Shown here piece after piece: positions 54,293 through 64,000 of a stretch of 64,000 nucleotides of DNA. The notes under the pieces were generated by a model. That model was not told the DNA's origin. It saw only the letters and a list, made by a program, of their open reading frames with translations, and searched no databases. This stretch comes from Theocolax elegans (taxonomy: Eukaryota > Arthropoda > Insecta > Hymenoptera > Cerocephalidae), in contig CM047431.1 of NCBI GenBank assembly GCA_026168455.1, positions 7,090,943 to 7,154,942 of the forward strand, given 5' to 3'. Both the position numbers and the translations under genes were made by a program. The stretch's first letter is position 1; the number at the start of each line of letters is the position of its first letter.

Positions 54293-55136
54293 TATGTATT
54301 ATATATTCACATACACAACTTATAATCTATATGTATATACATATGTACATGGATGTACATATATGTGTATATATATGTATACACACACCCACACATACAT
54401 TTACTTCTACTAAATTTATGAAAAGAAAGTATTAACTGCTCGTTTACTTCATTAATTAATCGTATTACAGCGGTTTTGCGATATATCGCTCATATATCAT
54501 ATTTATATCGATTAGATTATCTGATATCGGTTCTAGGGACGCGGATACCTATTCCCTATATCGAAAGCTACCTATAGTTAAAATTTGGTGTATATACGAT
54601 GAAAACTCAGTGGTATCGGTATTTTTGAAACACGATTTTTTTTTGGCCCAGTGTGCGCGGGGTCCCTAATGTAAGAAACGGTTCACACAATCTGAAACCT
54701 GAAAAGGGCCACAATGATGCATAAGTCCGGCCAACAACCTGCTCGCGGTACGCATCGGGTAATGCTGATGTTAGCGGTATTTGACTAAAACATAGGAAGA
54801 TCTTTAAAATGACATAACTCGGTCAAAAAAAGTCGTAGAGGGTTGACCTTTTTTTTTAAAATACTCGTTGAAAAGTCTACTTTGAGGTGGTATTTGTTGT
54901 TTTTTGAAAAAAAAGTTTTTGGTAATCCAGGTAAACGTGCAAACTATTGCGCTGTTTAACAATGTGGCATTATCTCGCAGCTATTAGGCATTATTTTTTT
55001 CTTAAAGTCCTCATAATTCCCTACAAAACAAAAAAAAAAGATCTCAATACGATAAAAATTAACCGAACTACAAGCATTTAAAAAATGGCAATTTTTCTGT
55101 GAAAAATCTTGTTGCGATAATTTTGATGCGGAGTGT
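52988..55136. mobile_element. Large foldback of the Tc1-like family, carrying a second insertion
   Basis: Arms of about 480-500 bp (52988-53487 and 54661-55136) with ends ACACTCCGCATCAAAATTAT and complement. The middle (53505-53985) has no coding sequence. The right arm plus inner flank repeats 43465-44007, where a Tc1 transposase end precedes it, so this is a non-autonomous derivative of that family. The 670-bp palindrome at 53986-54655 is a later insertion into it. Confidence 0.85.
53986..54655. mobile_element. Transib-like foldback element 2 (670 bp)
   Basis: Ends CACAGTGGGCCAAAAA and, on the other side, CACACTGGGCCAAAAA (complement). Arms about 250 bp, loop with a (TA)n tract (54255-54290). 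Flanked by 5-bp CGCGG (53981-53985 and 54656-54660); the uninterrupted target GCCGCGGGGTCCC is seen at about 43499. The heptamer CACAGTG is identical to the V(D)J recombination signal heptamer. Confidence 0.75.
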
Positions 55137-55803
55137 ATAAACATTATCTAATACCAGTAATGAAAATCAAACTATTCTACATACATGCAGTTAATATTTA
55201 ATAATTTTTTTCACGAAAACTAAAAGCTTAAATGAAATTATCTTATAATAAAAATGTCTTAAAAATGATAAAGGAAAACTTGTAAATTTTTCCAATTTTT
55301 TGAAGAGAATTTTTTATTTTTGAAAAAATTACAATAACAAAATTTTTTAAAAATGGCTCCAAAAAATCTGAAAAAATTAAGATTATTCTTTGATCAATTT
55401 TAATACATTTTTATTACTCAACAAATTTTATATTTCGATAAAAAAATTAATAAAAGAAAAATTCGATTTTTGCAAAGCGAGAATGTAAAAATTTTCTAGT
55501 GGGCTTCAATTAATTTATGCACTTTTGGTTGATAGAACCCCATGAATTCATGTCTCTTTTTCTTGCAAAAAGCTGTCATATCTTTTTTTGTAATCATAAG
55601 TGACAAATTCTAAGCCCGGATTCTAAATCAGCATACCCAAAAACATAAAGTCATACTTTAGATCCAGTTACTACTTCGTCGAGTACCCAAAATTTAGGTA
55701 CAAAAAGTTAGTCTAACATCGACCGTTTTGGTCGTTAATGGCTTAAGTTAGTCTAGGAAGTGTTAGTAATACAATAGACTTTATTTGTTGTTTCTTTGCT
55801 TTA
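55137..55803. other. AT-rich stretch without recognised features
   Basis: Nothing coding seen; a slightly GC-richer part at 55500-55740 is unassigned. Confidence 0.4.
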
Positions 55804-57768
55804 CAGGTATTCTTCTAATTATTGTACGTAGTATTAGTAATGGTTTTTAATTAAACCTTTGTTTTACAGAGAAACTAAATTATTTATTATTCCAATAAAA
55901 CACCACCTATATTATAAAACGACAATTTTCATCAAGCATCATCAGGCTACAATTTACATTTTGTATTATGGCTTCTCTGAAAAATGACAAGAGAAACGTG
56001 ATAGCCATAACCTCAATAGCAACAGAAGATGGAAAAAGATATGTTTTGTCAGAAGAGGTCATGTATGCGGATGCACATAAATTATTAACACAAACAAAAA
56101 CATTCAGTAAGGTAAAACTTACCCAAAAAAAGACATGATAGTACAAATGCATGGTTCATATTAACAGATAACCTTGAAAAAGCTTACATGGATGAAGCAG
56201 AAAATATGGAATTTGCAGAGGCAATTTTAAAATGAATAGAAATTCCATAATAGTAATATGGAAATTTATAATAATTATAAAGAAATTTGATAGCAAAACT
56301 ACAAATGTTTAAATATTAAGATTCGTGATAGATAATAGAAGCCAATGTTGGTATAATTCAATGAGGATTCAAGAAAATGGAAGTCAATAAAACACATGGA
56401 AAGAAAATTTCTTAGAAACATTTGGAAACAAGGGGTGAAGTAGTAGAACATATGCTGATTATTATAAATACAAAGAAGGCTCACTATTAGATTATGCAAT
56501 AAAGAAAGAAAAACTATTATTGGAAATCAATAAAAATTGGATACAGATACTATCATAGATAAAATTGTATTCGGTCTACCGAAATATATTAGAGAGAGAA
56601 TTGATAGAAAAGATTTAAAAAATACAATAGATTTATTTATTGAGTTAAAAAAACAAAAAGGATAATATTTAAAAACAAAATTACCTTAGAATAGAAAAAG
56701 ACACCAAACAAGATTAGTAAGAACAAATATGTAAAAATGTACCATACAAAATATGTAAGAATTTTAAGAAAAAAGATAGTTACCACCCAGAAGTTAACTG
56801 TTGGATTGAAACAAACAAAAATGATACTAAAGAAAAACAGAAGATAACAAGCCACAATACAGTCATAGAAGTAGATCTACAACATCAAATAAAAAACGAA
56901 TAATCACACCAATAATAAAAGTTAAAATGTTATTAGATGATAAACTAACAATAAATGGGATCTATGATCCAGGATCATAATATCTATAATCAATTAAAAT
57001 TTATAAAATTAAAAATAGATATGAACCAAATAACATTAGAAACTGTCAATTAATCAAAAGAAAAACAAATGGATTAGTGACAATAAAAAATTTAAATATT
57101 TAATATCAAAAAAATAAAAGATGAATTTATAATAGAAAATTCTAATTCTGAAGATTTTTTAATCAACCTAGGCATAATATAAACATTTAAGAGGTCTAGC
57201 CTGGGTTAACTGCTCAAAAAAATCGATTTTTTATTAACTTTTTTTAAAGTATTTCTTACATAAAACAGTATCCCAAAATTTGAAAAAAAAAACAAAAAAT
57301 TTTTCGCAAGTTATAATTGAAATAAAATAAGCATTAATAGACATTTTTTCTCTAAAATTATTTTTGCAAAAAAAACATTTTAATTTAATTTAACTGAAAT
57401 AATAATTGCGAGGTTTTCGACGTTTACATACAAGTATATTAAACGAGTCAGTGTCAGCGCGCCAGGGTGTCATTGTGCCAGGGCCGCTAGAAAGGTCTGT
57501 TCGCGCGAGTTTGGGAGGGGGTCTGTCGCGACAAGAAGGCTTTCCAACTTGACTAAATTTACGCACTAAATTCAAATTTGTGCGCTGGTTAAGCAAATTT
57601 CTTTTGTCTGTGTTTATATCATAAAATCGCATGAGAGAAAATTCATGTTACTAGATGTACCTTGATATAAATACTAATTTATATATTATGTAATTATGCA
57701 GTAGCTAAGTAAATAAATCATAAAGAAATTATGAAATTATTAACGTGTTGAAAATATTGATTGCGTTA
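55804..57768 (+). repeat. 1.97-kb tandem duplication, unit 1
   Basis: Repeated at 57769-59735 at an offset of 1965 bases. The unit carries a gag-protease pseudogene and, at its end, a ~350-bp GC-richer tail that also occurs inverted at 61125-61940. Confidence 0.95.
55968..57180 (+). pseudogene. Retroelement gag-protease pseudogene, unit 1
   Basis: ATG at 55968 opens MASLKNDKRNVIAITSIATE, stopped after LTQKKT. Across frames one can follow a gag-like helix series (YADYYKYKEGSLLDYAIKKE, IVFGLPKYIRERIDRKDLKN), a degenerate knuckle (CKNVPYKICKNF...H...C near 56735) and VKMLLDDKLTINGIYDPGS near 56925, a retropepsin start with DPG in place of DTG/DSG. Many stops and indels; no RT follows. The family is not certain (LTR retroelement). 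Confidence 0.6.
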
Positions 57769-59735
57769 CAGGTATTCTTCTAATTATTGTACGTAGTATT
57801 AGTAATGGTTTTTAATTAAACCTTTGTTTTACAGAGAAACTAAATTATTTATTATTCCAATAAAACACCACCTATATTATAAAACGACAATTTTCATCAA
57901 GCATCATCAGGCTACAATTTACATTTTGTATTATGGCTTCTCTGAAAAATGACAAGAGAAACGTGATAGCCATAACCTCAATAGCAACAGAAGATGGAAA
58001 AAGATATGTTTTGTCAGAAGAGGTCATGTATGCGGATGCACATAAATTATTAACACAAACAAAAACATTCAGTAAGGTAAAACTTACCCAAAAAAAGACA
58101 TGATAGTACAAATGCATGGTTCATATTAACAGATAACCTTGAAAAAGCTTACATGGATGAAGCAGAAAATATGGAATTTGCAGAGGCAATTTTAAAATGA
58201 ATAGAAATTCCATAATAGTAATATGGAAATTTATAATAATTATAAAGAAATTTGATAGCAAAACTACAAATGTTTAAATATTAAGATTCGTGATAGATAA
58301 TAGAAGCCAATGTTGGTATAATTCAATGAGGATTCAAGAAAATGGAAGTCAATAAAACACATGGAAAGAAAATTTCTTAGAAACATTTGGAAACAAGGGG
58401 TGAAGTAGTAGAACATATGCTGATTATTATAAATACAAAGAAGGCTCACTATTAGATTATGCAATAAAGAAAGAAAAACTATTATTGGAAATCAATAAAA
58501 ATTGGATACAGATACTATCATAGATAAAATTGTATTCGGTCTACCGAAATATATTAGAGAGAGAATTGATAGAAAAGATTTAAAAAATACAATAGATTTA
58601 TTTATTGAGTTAAAAAAACAAAAAGGATAATATTTAAAAACAAAATTACCTTAGAATAGAAAAAGACACCAAACAAGATTAGTAAGAACAAATATGTAAA
58701 AATGTACCATACAAAATATGTAAGAATTTTAAGAAAAAAGATAGTTACCACCCAGAAGTTAACTGTTGGATTGAAACAAACAAAAATGATACTAAAGAAA
58801 AACAGAAGATAACAAGCCACAATACAGTCATAGAAGTAGATCTACAACATCAAATAAAAAACGAATAATCACACCAATAATAAAAGTTAAAATGTTATTA
58901 GATGATAAACTAACAATAAATGGGATCTATGATCCAGGATCATAATATCTATAATCAATTAAAATTTATAAAATTAAAAATAGATATGAACCAAATAACA
59001 TTAGAAACTGTCAATTAATCAAAAGAAAAACAAATGGATTAGTGACAATAAAAAATTTAAATATTTAATATCAAAAAAATAAAAGATGAATTTATAATAG
59101 AAAATTCTAATTCTGAAGATTTTTTAATCAACCTAGGCATAATATAAACATTTAAGAGGTCTAGCCTGGGTTAACTGCTCAAAAAATCGATTTTTTTATT
59201 AACTTTTTTTAAAGTATTTCTTACATAAAACAGTATCCCAAAATTTGAAAAAAAAAACAAAAAATTTTTTCGCAAGTTATAATTGAAATAAAATAAGCAT
59301 TAATAGACATTTTTTCTCTAAAATTATTTTTGCAAAAAAAACATTTTAATTTAATTTAACTGAAATAATAATTGCGAGGTTTTCGACGTTTACATACAAG
59401 TATATTAAACGAGTCAGTGTCAGCGCGCCAGGGTGTCATTGTGCCAGGGCCGCTAGAAAGGTCTGTTCGCGCGAGTTTGGGAGGGGGTCTGTCGCGACAA
59501 GAAGGCTTTCCAACTTGACTAAATTTACGCACTAAATTCAAATTTGTGCGCTGGTTAAGCAAATTTCTTTTGTCTGTGTTTATATCATAAAATCGCATGA
59601 GAGAAAATTCATGTTACTAGATGTACCTTGATATAAATACTAATTTTATATATTATGTAATTATGCAGTAGCTAAGTAAATAAATCATAAAGAAATTATG
59701 AAATTATTAACGTGTTGAAAATATTGATTGCGTTA
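57769..59735 (+). repeat. 1.97-kb tandem duplication, unit 2
   Basis: Differs from unit 1 only by a few single-base length changes in homopolymer runs (for example near 59180, 59262 and 59645). Either a very recent duplication or an assembly artefact. Confidence 0.95.
57933..59145 (+). pseudogene. Retroelement gag-protease pseudogene, unit 2
   Basis: Second copy of the pseudogene at 55968-57180, with the same stops and frameshifts, which shows that decay came before duplication. Confidence 0.6.
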
Positions 59736-59805
59736 AGCTACATTTACATGGAATGACTGATATATACGTATATATATTTATATATTTATATAATGGTGTG
59801 GAAAC

Positions 59806-59991
59806 ATGGATGTAACGAATAAATACTGGAGAAAAATGGAGGATAGGATTTGTACGTTATGTAATAAAGATTCAGGCACACTTAAACATATTTTGGAAGA
59901 TTGCGATAATACCAAGGATTTTATGGAGGAGTTACCAGGAGATAAATATAACAGAGTCGAAATGATAACAAAAAAAAACACAAAAAATTAA
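59806..59991 (+). pseudogene. LINE ORF2 C-terminal zinc-knuckle fragment
   Basis: 61 codons: TNKYWRKMEDRICTLCNKDS, then GTLKHILEDCDNTKDF. The C-x2-C-x8-H-x4-C pattern after a W and a basic R-x-C is the C-terminal motif of I/R1/Jockey-type non-LTR reverse transcriptases. The rest of ORF2 is absent. It lies inside the loop of the inverted repeat 59370-61940. Confidence 0.65.
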
Positions 59992-61069
59992 AGAATTTTT
60001 TTATTTAATCTTATAAATTATAAATTTTAAGCCTGAATTGTGTCGCATTGCGTACCTCTCTACCATCTCTTCCGACTGATCTGTTTCGTCTGCATCTAGA
60101 TTAAAATATAATTATTAAATATTTTTATTTATTTTTATAGTATATATTGGCAAAAAAAAGCAGCTGATATCGAATTAAAATAACGTTATGTATTTAAAAT
60201 ATCATATGTTATACTTTTAAAACAAACTATTTTGTCCATGCATTGATGCAGAATTATTTTATACATAAAAATGTAAATTATTTCACAATAGGTTTCTACT
60301 AAGGTATTTTTAAAAGCATGCAGCATTAAGTACTATATTACGTTAATTATTTAGGTAAGTGAGAACATTACACAGGAGAATTGGTTTGTATGAATTAAAT
60401 ATAAAAGATTCTTCTTATTTTTCACTAATTATATTATTTTTATATTAATTAAGCATCTCCCAATCAAGTGCGGATTCATTTGGTTTGTATGATGATTATA
60501 TATATTGAATCGTTTTCATTACATGATAAAATTGTATTACATTCTTAACAATTACGATTACTGCAATAACATAATAGTAAATTTTAATTATAAAAATAAT
60601 CTTTGCTAAAAAATAAATTCGCACATTTATGAGTGAATTTTTGTGGTTTATAAAAGCTAAGGATTACTCGTTTGATACTATTTTTCACTTACGTATATTT
60701 GTTATAACTATTTACTGGAAATTGTCTCTGAAAATAATTGCTAAAAACGTAGTTTTATAAAGATATTTAAATAATACATTAGGTTAAAAGCTTATGGTAA
60801 TATTTTTTACTTAAGTAGGTTAAGCTTATTGTGATAAGTTATTTTTATAATAGTTAACAACAAAAGTTGTGCCTATTTATTCAAAACTTTTGGCAACTTC
60901 AATTGAATGAAGAGATAATCCCTTGAATTTTGTTGGAAATTTGTGACTAACTGAATTTTAATTATCTATAAATGTTATCTATAAATATAAATAAATAGAC
61001 GCGATTTATTACAATGTAAAATTATGCATATTTAAATATAATAATTGATATAATATATAAAATATATAA
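59992..61069. other. AT-rich stretch without recognised features
   Basis: Loop of the inverted repeat; nothing coding recognised. Confidence 0.4.
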
Positions 61070-61940
61070 AATATATAAATATATCAATATATATACGTAT
61101 ATATGAATCATTCCATGTAAATATAGCTTAACTCAATCATTATTTTCAACACGTTAATAATTTCATAATTTCTTTATGATTTATTTACTTAGCTACTGCA
61201 TAATTACATAATATATAAAATTAGTATTTATATCAAGGTACATGAAGTAACATGAATTTTCTCTCATGCGATTTTATGATATAAACGCAGACAAAAGAAA
61301 TTTGCTTAACCCCCTGGCGCAGTATCCCGAGATATCTCGTCCAAACAAGGTTGTTACCGTAGCCAGTAGGACGAGATATCTCGTCCAGATGTTTTTGGCT
61401 ATAACTTTTAACTGATACATTTTTAGAGTACGTACGACCCCGCAAAATAAAGCTGAGGACTTTCTCTTTAAGATTAGCTGAATTAAACTTTCGATTATAT
61501 CCAATAACTGTTTCCAAAATTCCTCAAAAAAATGTAATAATTTACCAAAAAATTCCATTCTTATTGCAATTTTTTATGTGTCATTCGAGTCGCGAAAATC
61601 CTTCAAATCAGTCTCAAAATTCTCACTCGGGGGTTTTTGGGATCGCTGAGTTTTATTATTCTGACATCAAATTCGTATTCAGCGATCTCGAAAACATATA
61701 GAAAAGTAACTTTCTTTTCTGAACAAGCAAATAAAAAAAATATGCATTTGGTGATGGAAAAGTCGGGGAAAACGCTTACGCAGGGGGGTTAACCAGCGCA
61801 CAAATTTGAATTTAGTGCGTAAATTTAGTCAAGTTGGAGAGCCTTCTTGTCGCGACAGACCCCCTCCCAAACTCGCGCGAACAGACCTTTCTAGCGGCCC
61901 TGGCACAATGACACCCTGGCGCGCTGACTCTGACTCTATT
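61070..61940 (-). repeat. Inverted partial copy of the duplicated unit, split by a MITE
   Basis: 61070-61309 and 61789-61940 are the reverse complement of about 59370-59790 (GCGCGCCAGGGTGTCATTGT...AATATTGATTGCG and TTTACATGGAATGA). The interruption is the piggyBac-like MITE. Confidence 0.9.
61310..61788. mobile_element. piggyBac-like MITE (479 bp) with TTAA target
   Basis: Flanked by TTAA at 61306-61309 and 61789-61792; ends CCCCCTGGCGCAG and complement CCCCCCTGCG. The undisturbed site TTAACC is seen at 57580-57590 (complement) and 59550. Subterminal ACGAGATATCTCGTCC occurs twice (61330 and 61370). No transposase; the open frames are incidental. Confidence 0.85.
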
Positions 61941-62221
61941 AAACGAAGCAACTATCAAGTGTAGAGTATGGTAAAGTAGAAATCTACTTTACCATACGAT
62001 TCAAATTTACCAGTTAATAAATAAATGATTCCTTTTACTTTAATACACTGCACAAATACGTACAGTTCTATTTGAAGTAAATATTTTCTGCATTGATAAA
62101 GTATTTACATTATTTTAGTAAATACTCAATGGATTTTAAATTAAAAGTATATTTTTAACTTTTAATTTTATTAGTTTTAACAAATTAATTATAAGTTTAT
62201 ACAAAAAAGAGCAGTAAAAAA
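61941..62221. other. AT-rich flank
   Basis: Nothing recognised; a short palindrome GTAAAGTAGAAATCTACTTTAC lies at about 61972-61993. Confidence 0.4.
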
Positions 62222-62552
62222 ATGCCAGTCTCAAGTAATAGAATACCTGGTACATCTGCTCATAAAAAAATTATCAACATCAGTAAGAAACAACTACGAT
62301 GCACTTCCATCAACATCGATGGAATTCACAACACCAAATCTACAATCCAGATCAAGTAAAAAGTTAAAACCTGATACCATTGACGAAAGTAGCACAGAAA
62401 ATAGAATTATTGATATATCACTACTTTTCCCAACATTAGAAGAATTTTTAGTTTGTCAGAATTGTCATGGTACAGTTAAATTTTCTGAAGTTGATGTGAG
62501 AGGTTTGGGAAGTAAAATAACAATAACATGTACAAACTGTGTGACGTTGTAA
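62222..62552 (+). pseudogene. Mutator-like transposase-domain protein, N-terminal fragment
   Basis: ATG at 62222 (MPVSSNRIPGTSAHKK) is followed by a frame slip in an A run near 62262; the frame at 62319-62552 then reads RIIDISLLFPTLEEFLVCQN, CHGTVKFSEVDVRGLG, ITITCTNC. The C-x2-C...GLG...C-x2-C zinc-ribbon-like start after 'IID...LFP.L..F..C' is typical of the 'Mutator-like transposase domain' proteins common in insect genomes. Ends at TAA with the catalytic part missing. Confidence 0.6.
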
Positions 62553-62634
62553 AACGCACAACGCACAATTACATGCACATGGCTTATATTTACAAGTCAT
62601 GTGCATGCATAACTACATTTCGATAGCTCGCGAT

Positions 62635-63078
62635 AGAGCCGCGGTGGCTCATGGGTAGAGCTCCCGACTCTCACACCGAGGGTCGCGGGTTCGATCCCAG
62701 ACGTGTACGTCTGAAAATTTTTTCATGTGCATTTTTCGAACACCGCGACTCAGTGGCTCGGCGTATCACTATAATGTGACGCCAGTTCAGGTGCGCGTGC
62801 GTTTCGTGCACTTGTCAGTGCATGAGAGGCACGGGCATCTAAACTATAGGGAACGTTAGGGACGCAAAGATGTAAAGAGGATCGCCGTGGTTCCATCGGG
62901 AGGACAGGAAACTGTAATTATTAGACTAATTACAGTGACCGATGATATCTTCCGATGGACACAAGCACCACTGTTTCAACTACATGTGCTTTGTTTACAG
63001 ACACACCGTTTACCTCCGTCGCTGATTAGCCCTGGCAGCATAAATAGAGCGACGTTAAATAACAAAAAAAAAAAAAAA
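62635..63078 (+). mobile_element. tRNA-derived SINE (444 bp) with 10-bp TSD
   Basis: The head (62640-62705) has a tRNA-like A box (TGGCTCATGGGTAGAG) and a perfect B box (GGGTTCGATCCC), the internal RNA polymerase III promoter. The body runs to an A-rich tail (AAATAACAAAAA...). The 10-mer AGCTCGCGAT flanks it (62625-62634 and 63079-63088). It is not a functional tRNA gene: no matching acceptor stem closes it. Confidence 0.85.
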
Positions 63079-63088
63079 AGCTCGCGAT

Positions 63089-64000
63089 CGCGTCGCAGGT
63101 AGTGAATCCCTCGCTGGCGGACCGAAGTGCACCGATGCACTTTAAACTTTAAATAAGCGAGTACTGATACCCACGGTATGGGTATGTTTCAGCGACAGAG
63201 CCGAGAAACGACGCGACCGATACCCGACGGTAGTACGCGGACCACGACCCAGACCACGACCAAGAGGTATCGTGAGCCAAGGACCGAGCCCAGGTCGTCT
63301 CACGATACCTGGCGTACCAATATCTGCTGATGTCAGCAAGACGGGAGGTTAGGCGGTATCCTAACCTCAACCGTCACACGTGCTCAGCAGACGACGACGG
63401 CTGAGATGGCGCATGGGTGTGCGCACGCCCGAGCTCCGTACAACTAGTCGGGAGAGCCAGGGTGCTCCCCCACCTTACACCCGTATGCCGGGGAACGCGG
63501 CACCGACGGCGACGATCGTGCGGCACTAGGCAAGGTGCGCGGAAAGGGGAAATCACTCGAGCAGCGAGTGTTGCGCGCGCGAAGAGCTCGAGTGAGCGAC
63601 CGTAAGTGGGATTATGGGTGGGAGCGCGCGAAGCGAGGGGAGCGCGCGAGTAGAGTAGGAGTCGCGGTATACCTAATGTATGTGTGCGAAGGTATACCGC
63701 GGAACAATAGAACATATATACGGTGCGCGCACACCTATGTATGCGTATATACTATAGTATATAGCGCGCACACGTGTATTAGATTAATTATTTTAGCTAG
63801 ATAGCGTAGTTAATTAATTAGATAAAAATATGTATATCCGTCGGTAGAGTTTGGGCGATTTATAATAATTTATTAGAATGTATATAGTTGTAAATAGTTG
63901 CTGAAATTAAATTTTTAATTGTTGTGTGAGAGTGTCGGGATAGTTAGTATTAATTATATAGCCGGTAGGCACGGGGTGGCAGCACCGGCTGGGTTACCGT
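63089..64000. other. GC-rich, hairpin-rich edge region, unassigned (possible LTR)
   Basis: Inverted repeats with long loops: AGGTATCGTGAG/CTCACGATACCT (63265-63276, 63299-63310) and CGCGGTATACC/GGTATACCGCG (63663-63673, 63691-63701). The composition resembles the GC-rich halves of the LTRs in this window, but no match was found and the sequence runs off the edge. Overlapping open frames at 63142-63804 look like compositional artefacts. Confidence 0.4.

Noticed and set aside
61233..61558. Two 94-codon minus-strand frames
   Set aside because: They fall inside the piggyBac-like MITE and across its border, so they are not a gene.
62640..62712. Functional tRNA gene
   Set aside because: A and B boxes are perfect but no 7-bp acceptor stem closes the structure, and the unit continues into a SINE body with A tail and TSD.
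63142..63804. Overlapping frames at the right edge
   Set aside because: GC-rich composition gives long frames on both strands; no motif seen.

Overview
This is a non-bacterial, AT-rich window that reads as arthropod, most likely insect, genomic DNA. Evidence: GT-AG spliced exons of two conserved animal genes (a CNNM-type membrane protein exon at 2375-2530 and a decayed LARP1/larp copy at about 19865-21209), long AT-rich stretches, many microsatellites, and an unusually broad set of transposable elements (BEL/Pao, Ty3/Gypsy, Helitron, Tc1-like, Transib-like, piggyBac-like, Mutator-like, hAT/BED, LINE and tRNA-SINE). A hymenopteran host is only a guess. There is no operon-like organisation; host gene content is minimal and most of the 64 kb is nested, broken mobile DNA.

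Layout. 1-1620: BEL/Pao gag-protease remnant (minus). 2375-2530: one clean CNNM/uex exon (minus). 2618-5234: two long palindromic (foldback) elements side by side in TA repeats, then a solo LTR (5309-6430). 7589-7753: BED zinc-finger scrap. 8286-9530 and 12855-14508: more copies of the second foldback family, flanking a truncated Gypsy gag (10030-12533, plus). 14559-17234: another LTR element with a very long gag (minus). 17967-18063: four hairpins in a row in a GC-rich island. 19865-21209: LARP1 pseudogene that kept its introns. 21614-29679: the only end-to-end Gypsy element (minus), with 807-bp LTRs, a GATT target duplication, PBS, PPT and a textbook -1 frameshift signal. 30583-33460: foldback cluster. 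34410-36345: microsatellites and a 340-bp tandem array. 36400-38350: LTR remnant with PBS. 39214-43235: Helitron Rep-helicase remnant (minus). 43236-44007: Tc1-like transposase end. 44014-52430: Gypsy element (minus), internally duplicated and hit by a Transib-like palindrome. 52988-55136: large palindrome hit by a second Transib-like palindrome. 55804-59735: a 1.97-kb tandem duplication of a gag-protease pseudogene. 59806-61940: LINE fragment and an inverted repeat carrying a piggyBac-like MITE. 62222-63078: Mutator-like fragment and tRNA-SINE. 63089-64000: GC-rich, hairpin-rich edge.

The most distinctive signal is the density and diversity of palindromic elements: at least ten long inverted-repeat units, several sharing GGG...CCC ends, insertion in (TA)n tracts and internal motifs, and one family carrying a start-codon-plus-splice-donor mini-exon in both arms. 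Two others carry RAG/Transib-like heptamers with 5-bp target duplications. Nested insertions allow relative dating of events. All coding calls inside mobile elements are by visible motif and family knowledge; no database search was possible.
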